This document shows positions 15,529-22,467 of a DNA stretch of 35,382 nucleotides, in pieces. This stretch comes from Lawsonibacter sp900766145. GTDB lineage: Bacteria > Bacillota > Clostridia > Oscillospirales > Oscillospiraceae. The stretch's first letter is position 1. Every line of letters begins with the position of its first letter. The stretch lies in NCBI RefSeq assembly GCF_030372275.1, contig NZ_JAUDDJ010000028.1. One strand, written 5' to 3'. A program made the position numbers and the translations under genes. The notes under the pieces are model-generated. The model did not search any database, was not told the origin of the DNA, and saw only the letters and a program-made list of their open reading frames with translations.

Positions 15529-17010
15529 ATGAAAGCCAGCGCCGGAGAGGTCTATACAGTCTACAACCAATATCTGAAACGCTACACCGCCTGTCAGGTG
15601 GCCTATATTGCGCCGCCGGACACGGTGAGCAAAGAATCTTGGGCGGTGATCCTCTCTCTGGATTGGGTGGGAGACGCCCCTCTAACCGCGGACGAACTGC
15701 CCCATCTCCGCCCACTCTACAAGGACTTCATGTACTGGTCCCGCGACCTTCATCTGCTGCGGGTGCCGTTGGAGGTCCCGCCCCAGTACACGCTGGTGGG
15801 CACACTGCCGCCCTTCACCGACCAGCCCTGCCGCTCCTATGGCAGCTGGAGTGACGGCTATGATGTGTATCTCCAGATCCGGTGGCAGGCCATTCCGGAG
15901 GAACGGCGGCGGGCCTTCAAGGAGGCCATGGAGAGCGAAGAGAAAACGGAGATCGGCGGTATCCCGGTGAAGGTCAGCAGCCACCGGGTGACGGACCAGT
16001 ACGAACCATTCGATTCGGCGCTGGAACTAAAGGTTCTGCCCTGCCTCTCCGAACTCATCTGTGAGCGGTGGCACCCGGATCTGCTGGAGTTTTTGCGGGA
16101 AAACCCCTTTGTTGATGAAGTGACTTTGCTGAACCACGGTCAGAGGACACTTGATCTGCGGGGCACCAGCATCAGAAAGCTGATGCTGGACATGACCGGG
16201 CTGGAGGAGCTATGGCTGTGTGAGGGAACGGAGCAGCTCCTGTTCCAGAACAAGGGGCTGGACGCCTGTACCATCCATGCCCCCGAAGATGGCAGCAGCT
16301 TGACCCTCCAATTTATCGGGGAATACTGCCCGCACACGGAACTGCCGAACCTACGGGGGCTGCATGGCATCGAGCTGAAGGACTTTGATCTGACCGGGCT
16401 GGCTGCTGTCCATCCCCACCTGAAGGAACTGCGGCTCTGGGGCGCGCCGGGAAACCTGGGGAACTTCTCCGCCGTGGGAGGGTTCCGGGAACTGACGAAC
16501 CTCTCCACCTTCGACCTGTTCGGCTTCGGCGCAGCTGACATCCCCACCCCGGAGCAGGCGCCGGAGCTTCGCTGGTTCTGGATGACCAGCCTGCCGGAGA
16601 CGGCGGCAAAAGCGGCAAAGCAGCTCTGGAAAAGCAAGCCGGGAATGGATCTGTGGATCACTAAGGCCCGGAAACCGGAGTGGCTGGCGCAAAACCTGGA
16701 CAATCCCTTCCGGGGCTGGGACGGTGCGGAGCATATTCCCGCCTCCGCTGCGAAAAAGGCAGCCAATCAATACCGCAAGACCCGTTCCCAGCTGATGAAG
16801 CTGGCCGCTGCGCCGGGCGAGGACGCCCAGGCCCAGGCGATGGATGCGGTGACAGCCTACACCCAGACCTTCAACAAGATGGGCTTTATCGAAACCGAGG
16901 AGCGGGATGAAATTTACATGGCTCTGCGGGGTATCCTGGATGCCCTGCCGGGCGACACGCTCCAGAAAGATTCCCTGATTGAGAAGTTTGATGAACTTCG
17001 TGATTTTTGA
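15529..17010 (+). CDS. Imm26-like plus leucine-rich-repeat protein
   Basis: A 493-aa protein behind GAGGAG. The first 130 residues (GEVYTVYNQYLKRYTACQVAYI...) resemble the Imm26 type of immunity domain. Residues about 195-360 carry LRR-like units (VDEVTLLNHGQRTLDLRGT, LKELRLWGAPGNLGNF, LTNLSTFDLFGFGAADI). The C-terminal 120 residues are helical (ANQYRKTRSQLMKLAAA and the IYMALRGILDAL end). Such proteins are often mis-labelled gliding-motility proteins. I infer an immunity role with LRR target binding. Confidence 0.7.
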   Translation: MKASAGEVYTVYNQYLKRYTACQVAYIAPPDTVSKESWAVILSLDWVGDAPLTADELPHLRPLYKDFMYWSRDLHLLRVPLEVPPQYTLVGTLPPFTDQPCRSYGSWSDGYDVYLQIRWQAIPEERRRAFKEAMESEEKTEIGGIPVKVSSHRVTDQYEPFDSALELKVLPCLSELICERWHPDLLEFLRENPFVDEVTLLNHGQRTLDLRGTSIRKLMLDMTGLEELWLCEGTEQLLFQNKGLDACTIHAPEDGSSLTLQFIGEYCPHTELPNLRGLHGIELKDFDLTGLAAVHPHLKELRLWGAPGNLGNFSAVGGFRELTNLSTFDLFGFGAADIPTPEQAPELRWFWMTSLPETAAKAAKQLWKSKPGMDLWITKARKPEWLAQNLDNPFRGWDGAEHIPASAAKKAANQYRKTRSQLMKLAAAPGEDAQAQAMDAVTAYTQTFNKMGFIETEERDEIYMALRGILDALPGDTLQKDSLIEKFDELRDF

Positions 17011-17022
17011 GGATATGAGTTT

Positions 17023-17622
17023 ATGCGCCGAATCGTTGATGAACCCTATTTCACCCACAGCTCCTACAGCGCCCTGACCACCGGCATCCAGGTGAAATGC
17101 CCCAAGTGCCACGGCGCAGGTATTGTAACAGCGGATGAGGATAACGCCTATTTCCGGTGCCTGAGCTGCGGCCACCGGATGACGCAGGATCGGACGGTCT
17201 ACCGCTATGATGTCCATAACCAGTGCAAAAACTGCGGAAGATACTACCGGGTGGATATTGAAGATACGGCAAAACAGCACTTTCCCGTCCTCCATGTGGC
17301 CTGCCCCTATTGCGGGGCAACCATGCCGGGCGAGGTACACAAGACGGCGGAGGCTTTCTCCTATGGCGCGGAGATTCAGGGCGGCAAGGATCCCTGGTTC
17401 GGCCTGGAACTGTGGTTTTTGACCTCCTTCCAGGGTAAGCCAGTCTGGGCTCTCAACCGGGAGCACCTGGCCTATCTGATTGGCTATCTCAGCGCCGACC
17501 TGAGGGAAAAGCCATCGGGAAGGCAGAAAAAGACCCAGGCTGATCATCTTCCCACCTTCATGAAAACCGCAAAGAATCGGGAGCGGATCGTGAAGCTGCT
17601 GAAGAAACTACAGGAGGGATGA
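17023..17622 (+). CDS. Multi-zinc-ribbon protein
   Basis: A 199-aa protein with four CxxC knuckles: CPKC (about 26), CLSC (about 46), CKNC (about 68) and CPYC (about 94), forming two zinc ribbons. Residues 115-199 are helical and basic (EKPSGRQKKTQ, NRERIVKLLKKL). The start lacks a perfect site, and another ATG eight bases upstream is out of frame. This is the array's second zinc-ribbon protein after 2115-3230. The ribbons could bind nucleic acid or a toxin; function is unknown. Confidence 0.75.
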   Translation: MRRIVDEPYFTHSSYSALTTGIQVKCPKCHGAGIVTADEDNAYFRCLSCGHRMTQDRTVYRYDVHNQCKNCGRYYRVDIEDTAKQHFPVLHVACPYCGATMPGEVHKTAEAFSYGAEIQGGKDPWFGLELWFLTSFQGKPVWALNREHLAYLIGYLSADLREKPSGRQKKTQADHLPTFMKTAKNRERIVKLLKKLQEG

Positions 17623-17624
17623 GG

Positions 17625-17867
17625 ATGGATCAGAATGTCCTTTATCGTGGTCAGCGTCTTACCCTGACGCAGTTTTGGGCGACGGGAGAGCCTTGCCTGT
17701 GGATCACCGATCCTCAGCAGATCGGGATGCCTAAAATGGAATTTGTGGGAGGCCACCCGGATGAATACTGCATTTTCCTGAAAAATCTGACGAAATCAGA
17801 GCTGGCACAGATCACTTCTCTGAATGGCGCCCCACTGGATGTAAAAAAAGAACTGAGCGATATCTGA
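17625..17867 (+). CDS. Small unrecognised array protein
   Basis: An 80-aa protein. I chose ATG 17625 because AGGAGGG lies seven bases before it; the ATG at 17619 overlaps the previous stop but is too close to that site. The sequence opens MDQNVLYRGQRLTLTQFW and ends with a short helix (LDVKKELSDI). No family recognised. It sits between the zinc-ribbon and NADAR genes. Confidence 0.6.
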   Translation: MDQNVLYRGQRLTLTQFWATGEPCLWITDPQQIGMPKMEFVGGHPDEYCIFLKNLTKSELAQITSLNGAPLDVKKELSDI

Positions 17868-17885
17868 CAGGAAAGGACGAACCCT

Positions 17886-18755
17886 ATGGCACTGCAAGAC
17901 AAAAGCATCATGCCTCCCCCCTGGCTGGCCCACCGGGAGATCGAGCGATACTCCATTGGCTGGCGCATGGGCTATGGGGAGGATTACATAGACCGGTTTG
18001 GCCATTGGCTGGACACCCTCTCCCCGGAGGAGCGGACGGAATACCGCACTCTCTTTCCCGAGCCGGTGACCTGGAAGGGCTGGTGGGATGACGAGGACAC
18101 TGGTGAAGTGCTGGTACACGGCGACTTCCTGGTGGAGGCATGGCAGCCGGAGGGCCGGCCCAAGTACACCCGCCAGTGGCTCCAGCAGGAGTTTGCTGCG
18201 GGGAGAACGCGGGAGCTGTGCCTGTTCTGGGGCCATCAGCCTTCCGAAGACGGCCAGCTGACAAAAAGCTGTCTCAGCCAGTGGTGGATGGAGGACTTCT
18301 ATACGACGGCTGACTCCTACCTCTGTATGGAGCAGTATATGATGGCTGCCAAGGCCGAGCTGTTTGGTGACAAAGAGATCCGAGACCAGATTTTGAAATG
18401 CAGCGACCAAAAGCAGATCAAGGCCCTGGGCCGCAAGGTGCGGGGCTTTGATCAGAAGGTATGGGACAAGTTCAAGTACGCCATTGTGCTGCTTGGAAAC
18501 TGGCACAAATTCAGCCAGAACCGCGAACTGCGGGAGTTTCTCCTTTCCACCGGGGACAGCGTGCTGGTGGAGGCCAGCCCCTACGACAGCATCTGGGGTA
18601 TCCGCCTCTCGGCCAGTTCCCCGGAGGCCCAGGACCCCATGAAGTGGCGTGGACAAAACCTGCTGGGCTTTGCGCTGATGGAGGTGCGGGACGAGCTGCG
18701 CAGAGTGACACAGAATGAAATGCTTTGCGATTGGAGTATGGTATGGCAACAATGA
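17886..18755 (+). CDS. NADAR (YbiA-like) protein
   Basis: A 289-aa protein with an N-terminal extension (about 1-110: IERYSIGWRMGYGEDYI, PVTWKGWW) followed by a full NADAR domain (about 112-275). Diagnostic motifs are LFWGHQP, SCLSQWW, CMEQYMMAAKA (147-157), KALGRKVRGFD, NWHKFSQN, SPYDSIWGI (231-239) and GQNLLGFALMEVRD. Family knowledge: NADAR enzymes act on ADP-ribose-type N-glycosidic bonds, and some remove ADP-ribose from guanine bases. In this array I infer enzymatic immunity, reversing damage by an ADP-ribosylating toxin. GGAAAGGA precedes the ATG. The stop overlaps the next gene. Confidence 0.85.
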   Translation: MALQDKSIMPPPWLAHREIERYSIGWRMGYGEDYIDRFGHWLDTLSPEERTEYRTLFPEPVTWKGWWDDEDTGEVLVHGDFLVEAWQPEGRPKYTRQWLQQEFAAGRTRELCLFWGHQPSEDGQLTKSCLSQWWMEDFYTTADSYLCMEQYMMAAKAELFGDKEIRDQILKCSDQKQIKALGRKVRGFDQKVWDKFKYAIVLLGNWHKFSQNRELREFLLSTGDSVLVEASPYDSIWGIRLSASSPEAQDPMKWRGQNLLGFALMEVRDELRRVTQNEMLCDWSMVWQQ

Positions 18756-19201
18756 AACTCTATGAACTGGTCAACCACTACCACATCGGCACGGAACTGA
18801 CCTGCGCCGAGGCCATGTTCATGGCCTGCAATGAATATTACCACCTGAATTTGTCCGAGGAGACACGGAAAATGTTCTCCGTCATGGGACTTGGGATGCA
18901 GACTGAGCAGTCCTGCTGCGGCGCTTTCACCGTGGCAGTGGGGATCATTGGTCTGATGACCGCAAAAGAAGGTCAGACAGATGTGAGCAACATGGAGGGC
19001 TACCAGATGATCGCCGAATTGACGGACTTCATGCTGAGCTTCTACGGCACGCTCCACTGTGTCGAGCTGCAAAGGCTGGAGATCGTGGGCTACGAAAACC
19101 CCTGCCACGCCATTGTGGAAGCGCTGGCCAAAAAGCTGGAGGAACTGTTGGCGAACCGCAGGATCTTTTGCCCGGCAAACGGAGGACAACTGGGCTGCTG
19201 A
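18743..19201 (+). CDS. C-GCAxxG-C-C-type redox protein
   Basis: A 152-aa protein starting at ATG 18743, with GGAG six bases upstream; it overlaps the NADAR 3' end by 13 bases. A conserved cysteine region, SCCGAFTVAVGIIGLMT (about 57-73), corresponds to the GCAxxG motif of the C-GCAxxG-C-C family, with later Cys in LHCVELQ and NPCHAIVE. Such proteins are thought to bind metal or be redox active. The last residues (CPANGGQLGC) may be a recombined tail. It is unusual company for immunity genes. Confidence 0.75.
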   Translation: MATMKLYELVNHYHIGTELTCAEAMFMACNEYYHLNLSEETRKMFSVMGLGMQTEQSCCGAFTVAVGIIGLMTAKEGQTDVSNMEGYQMIAELTDFMLSFYGTLHCVELQRLEIVGYENPCHAIVEALAKKLEELLANRRIFCPANGGQLGC

Positions 19202-19224
19202 TGTGCTGGAAAACGAGGGATTAC

Positions 19225-19953
19225 ATGAAAGACCTATGCCAATACGGAAACCGGCGGGAGGATGAATGGGAAATCCTGCCCTGGATACCCGATCCGCGCC
19301 CGCCCTTCAAAATTTGGGTCAAGCCGGAGCAGATCGCGCCATTCTTTCTCATTCCCCACCACCCCTATGCGATCTCCCTTCTGCTGAAAATCAGCGATAG
19401 GTTCCGGACAGAGGAGTTCTGCCGGCTGGGACTGACCGGCAGCAGCAAGGACTGGGAGCGGCTGGTCCAGGGCGTGATCCGGGAGTTTGAGGAAAATAAC
19501 AGCGGCAAAGATCTGTTTCACTTCGACTCCGACGAGGATGTGTTCTGTGTCTACTCCCAATATATCGACGACCTGATGATGCTGGCCAAAATGATCCGAG
19601 CGGCCTGTGCCGATGAAAAAGCGATGCGGACTTATCTTGGCAAGATCGAGTACATCAAGCTCTTTTGGGAGGGCGCACCGGAGGGTGAACCAGCGGTCAT
19701 CCTCTATGAAGTGGATACCGAAAATGAGCGGCTGGCCCATCGCTCCATCGACATTTTTGCAGATGGCCGCACCCACAACATCCCTGACCTTTACGACGGC
19801 GCCATCGAGATTACGCCGATCCCCACCGTGGAGGAATTGAACGCCCATGTCTGGGGCGAGGAGTTCCACGCCTGCGTAATAGAGAAAGCAGAATTTGAGG
19901 CCATCTGGGAAAACCGATTTTATAGCGGATCGTTTTTGAAAAGCGAGGAATGA
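19225..19953 (+). CDS. Imm51-DUF6881 fusion
   Basis: A 242-aa two-domain protein. Residues about 28-135 match Imm51: FFLIPHHPYAISLLL, SKDWERLVQGVIREF, then FDSDEDVFCVYSQYID. Residues about 141-235 match DUF6881: EYIKLFWEGAPEGEPAVILY, IDIFADGRTHNIPD, PIPTVEELNA and EKAEFEAIW. I use ATG 19225 (GAGGGA upstream), though ATG 19201 is possible. Imm51 is an immunity family of polymorphic toxins; DUF6881 usually occurs alone. The fusion suggests dual specificity. Confidence 0.8.
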   Translation: MKDLCQYGNRREDEWEILPWIPDPRPPFKIWVKPEQIAPFFLIPHHPYAISLLLKISDRFRTEEFCRLGLTGSSKDWERLVQGVIREFEENNSGKDLFHFDSDEDVFCVYSQYIDDLMMLAKMIRAACADEKAMRTYLGKIEYIKLFWEGAPEGEPAVILYEVDTENERLAHRSIDIFADGRTHNIPDLYDGAIEITPIPTVEELNAHVWGEEFHACVIEKAEFEAIWENRFYSGSFLKSEE

Positions 19954-19955
19954 AA

Positions 19956-20645
19956 ATGGTTGAGATCAATCGCGTCTGGCTCAATGTGGATACAGACACC
20001 AACAAAATCACACTATTCGGCCGCCCGCGTGTATCCATCCATGTGGATGAGTACATTTGGAGTTTGATCGAAGAACATATCGTGCAGCCCCATAAGCTCA
20101 TGCGCAGTGAAAAGCACAAGTATCTGCTGAAAATTGCCTTTGGCCGATTTGATTCGGTGCGGCACCGATATTATCCGCTTTCCCCGTACAACGGGCCGCT
20201 TCGGGAAGGCGTCAAGCCGGACAGCGCAAACGGATGGTATCCCCGTGAGGACTTTGCAGACGCCGAGGAACGCGCTACCTGGTTCTCTCCCGATAAAATC
20301 TGGACAAACTGCGGCAACAAGGTTCTGGATGTGAATGTTGATGCCACCAATGTGAGCGAGAGTATCACCCCCAGAGAATACGCAGACTTGCTGTTCGATG
20401 GGATTGGGGCAGCATTGGTGTTTAACTTCAAAAGGCTCAAGCGCGAGGAGTTTGATGGGCTGAAACCCAAGATCGACTGGAGCGTGGTAGAGAGATTTCC
20501 TTTTCCCGCGCCCTTTGAGGATCAGCAATACATTGGGGATGAAGGCAAAATTCATGTGTATTCCTGGGATGGCCGGCAGGAAACGAACCTTGTAGGCCCT
20601 TATTCTGTGCGGGATTTATATCTGGACCATTTCGAAAAATTGTGA
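19956..20645 (+). CDS. Unrecognised array protein
   Basis: A 229-aa soluble protein. ATG 19956 is seven bases after GAGG; ATG 19950 overlaps the previous stop (ATGA) and is the alternative. It contains aromatic segments (RHRYYPLSPYNGPL, WFSPDKIWTNCGNK) and a C-terminal IHVYSWDGRQETNLVGPYS. No domain recognised. Base composition becomes more AT-rich from here to the end of the operon. Confidence 0.65.
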   Translation: MVEINRVWLNVDTDTNKITLFGRPRVSIHVDEYIWSLIEEHIVQPHKLMRSEKHKYLLKIAFGRFDSVRHRYYPLSPYNGPLREGVKPDSANGWYPREDFADAEERATWFSPDKIWTNCGNKVLDVNVDATNVSESITPREYADLLFDGIGAALVFNFKRLKREEFDGLKPKIDWSVVERFPFPAPFEDQQYIGDEGKIHVYSWDGRQETNLVGPYSVRDLYLDHFEKL

Positions 20646-20654
20646 GGTGAGCAC

Positions 20655-21140
20655 ATGGCAAAGGACATCCGTGAACGCCTACTGGAGCAGGCAATAAAGT
20701 TCCATCGATGGCAGGAAGCCACTTATCCCGGCAAAACCAGCGAGGAACTCGGCGGTGAGTGGGAAGTCGATTATCCATACTGGAATGATACTTACAGTGC
20801 CTTTTGCCATGTGTTGACCCAAATGGATGCAGAAACGGCAGACAGCGTCCTACTGGATGAGATGGTCTACACCAATAAGATGATTGATATGTTTGCAGCC
20901 GACCACACAGTTTGTGTCGAACTTCTCTGTGAGGATCGCTTCATGAAGACCATTATGGATTATTACGGAGAGGCCGTTCCAACATTCCCACACGATAGCA
21001 ATCATTTTGTTACCAAAATCGAAGTGAACCCCAGCGGGACCTTTTATGGTTGGGTATTTAAATTCATGGGAGGAATCAAGATTGTTGCTCCACAGGAATG
21101 TGTGGAGGAGATGGCACGAGTTGCCCATGAATTCCTATAA
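20655..21140 (+). CDS. Protein with WYL C-terminal extension (WCX)-like domain, no HTH
   Basis: A 161-aa protein, the last gene of the operon, with GTGAGGTG upstream. Residues about 85-160 (VCVELLCEDRFMKTIMDYYG, HFVTKIEVNPSGTFYGWVF, VAPQECVEEMARVAHEFL) resemble the C-terminal extension of WYL-domain transcription regulators. Neither a helix-turn-helix nor a full WYL domain precedes it; the N-terminal 80 residues (AIKFHRWQEATYPGKTSEEL onwards) are different. It could be a recombined fragment now serving as immunity, or a ligand-binding partner. The terminator begins at the base after its stop. Confidence 0.65.
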   Translation: MAKDIRERLLEQAIKFHRWQEATYPGKTSEELGGEWEVDYPYWNDTYSAFCHVLTQMDAETADSVLLDEMVYTNKMIDMFAADHTVCVELLCEDRFMKTIMDYYGEAVPTFPHDSNHFVTKIEVNPSGTFYGWVFKFMGGIKIVAPQECVEEMARVAHEFL

Positions 21141-21195
21141 CAGAGGGGTGAGGTGTTAGAAATTTTTAACACCTCACCCCTCTGCTTTTTTTACC
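21141..21195 (+). terminator. Strong intrinsic terminator ending the immunity operon
   Basis: A perfect 18-bp stem (21141-21158 with 21167-21184) with an eight-base loop is followed by CTTTTTTTT. The inner stem is symmetrical enough to end transcription from both sides, though the opposite side has no poly-T. It begins directly after the stop codon at 21140. Confidence 0.9.
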
Positions 21196-21197
21196 CC

Positions 21198-21226
21198 TTG
21201 CATAGAACATCCGTACTAACTATAAT
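21198..21226 (+). promoter_or_regulatory. Sigma-A-type promoter for the XRE gene at 21280
   Basis: TTGCAT (21198-21203), 17 bases, then TATAAT (21221-21226): a near-consensus vegetative promoter. The -35 begins just after the operon terminator, so the XRE gene is an independent unit. Confidence 0.75.
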
Positions 21227-21279
21227 ATAGGTAAGATGTTCGCAGCCAAGCGAACCAACCACAAGGGGGGGAGAGCAAC

Positions 21280-21639
21280 ATGACCTTTGGGGCTTTTATC
21301 AGTACAAGACGAAAAGAGGCCAAGCTGAATCTCCGGGACACCGCCAAGCATCTTGGAATTGCCTATGGGTATCTCTGCGATATTGAGCAGGGGCGCCGCC
21401 CAGCGCCAGAGGGAAAGTTTGTTGAGCGCATTTCCTCTTTTCTCGAACTGAGCAAAGAAGAACATGAAATGCTTCTGGATTTAGCCGCAGAGTCCAGACA
21501 GACTGTTCCTGCGGATTTGCCAGATTATATCAGAAAGCACGATATAGTACGAGCGGCCCTGAGAGTCGCAAAAGAAGTGGATGCTACAGATGAGGAATGG
21601 GCAGCATTTATGCAAATGCTGAAAAACCGCCAGAGTTAA
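21280..21639 (+). CDS. XRE-family HTH regulator (copy C)
   Basis: A 119-aa regulator with a helix-turn-helix at about residues 4-60 (LRDTAKHLGIAYGYLCDIEQGRRP). Its helical C-terminal half ends EEWAAFMQMLKNRQS. A strong site (GGGGGGAG) and a good promoter precede it. It is of a different type from copies A and B; in many Bacillota elements this type is paired with an ImmA/IrrE-like metallopeptidase. Here the start of such a partner follows (21653) but is broken off, so the usual relief of repression by proteolysis may be lost. Confidence 0.85.
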   Translation: MTFGAFISTRRKEAKLNLRDTAKHLGIAYGYLCDIEQGRRPAPEGKFVERISSFLELSKEEHEMLLDLAAESRQTVPADLPDYIRKHDIVRAALRVAKEVDATDEEWAAFMQMLKNRQS

Positions 21640-22448
21640 GGAGGGGATTTCCTTGTATGTTCCGAAGTACCGATTGGAAGCCATTGAAACCATCGGACGG
21701 AAGATCCTACTTGAACCATCTGCTCCCAGAGCAGGACGAAGCGGTCATCAATGATTTTGTTGTTATGGTAATGACCGAACAACCAGTAGTGGAAACTTGC
21801 CTTTTCTCTGACATTCTCCAGGAAGTCGGTCAAGGGGTCATAGATATATCCGCCTTCGCCCAGTTTGTCCACAATGTTGTTTGGAGCGCAATGGGTAACA
21901 ATATAGTCTACCTTATAATCGACACGATCCAGATTGCGTTTTGCTTCTTCATATTCTGAAATACAGGGAAGTTCCTGTTTCCACCAGGAGCAGTGATTGA
22001 CCCGGAAGCGGCCTCCCATTCGACGAAGTGCCCAGTACTGTTCTTCAAAATCCGGGGCACTTGGATTCAGGATACCATCTTCAATGTCATGGCTCCTGGC
22101 ACCTCCCATTGTGAAGAAGGAGTATCCTTGCAGATCGAAAATCTGACCACGCATTAAATGGATCACATGAGGACGAATGCGCTGGATCTTCCCACCATTC
22201 CATTCTTCCACGGGGTATTCTCTCATCAGATCGAAGTTTTCATGATTCCCACTTACAAACAATGTGGTAAAGGGCAGTTCTTCCAACCAGTCCAGACTTT
22301 GTTTTTCCTTGTTGCTGTTGTCCCAAACTCCGCCGAAGTCCCCGCAGATAATCATATAGTCGTCTTTGGTCATGCCAGCCTGTTCGGGAAAGTATTTGGC
22401 ATCAAATCGTTGGAAGTTTCCGTGAGTATCGCCTGTGGCATAAATCAT
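21636..22448 (-). CDS. Calcineurin-like metallophosphoesterase (copy 1), altered 3' end
   Basis: A phosphoesterase with all metal-binding motifs: GDTHGN, GDFGGVW, SGNHEN, THCAP and GHYHNN. ATG 22448 corresponds to the start of the second copy at 28868; a GTG at 22460 would add four residues. The C terminus is abnormal: after EQMVQV the second copy has one more residue and then stops, whereas this copy reads about 23 residues into the antisense of the truncated ImmA gene. Catalytic parts are intact, so it may still work. It is 19 bases downstream of the recombinase gene; the substrate is unknown. Confidence 0.85.
   Translation of the reverse strand: MIYATGDTHGNFQRFDAKYFPEQAGMTKDDYMIICGDFGGVWDNSNKEKQSLDWLEELPFTTLFVSGNHENFDLMREYPVEEWNGGKIQRIRPHVIHLMRGQIFDLQGYSFFTMGGARSHDIEDGILNPSAPDFEEQYWALRRMGGRFRVNHCSWWKQELPCISEYEEAKRNLDRVDYKVDYIVTHCAPNNIVDKLGEGGYIYDPLTDFLENVREKASFHYWLFGHYHNNKIIDDRFVLLWEQMVQVGSSVRWFQWLPIGTSEHTRKSPP
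21653..21754 (+). pseudogene. ImmA/IrrE-like gene start, truncated by the recombinase module
   Basis: Behind AAGGAGG, a TTG start opens YVPKYRLEAIETIGRKIL, which matches the beginning of ImmA/IrrE-type partners of XRE regulators. After about 19-20 codons the sequence becomes the antisense of the metallophosphoesterase and a stop comes 34 codons in. The HExxH protease region is missing. The junction lies at about 21705-21715. Confidence 0.7.
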
Positions 22449-22467
22449 TTCATCATGCACCCCCTTG

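Noticed and set aside
16351..17547. A 398-codon minus-strand open frame
   Set aside because: It is opposite the LRR and zinc-ribbon genes, whose motifs are clear; no recognisable domain on the minus strand.
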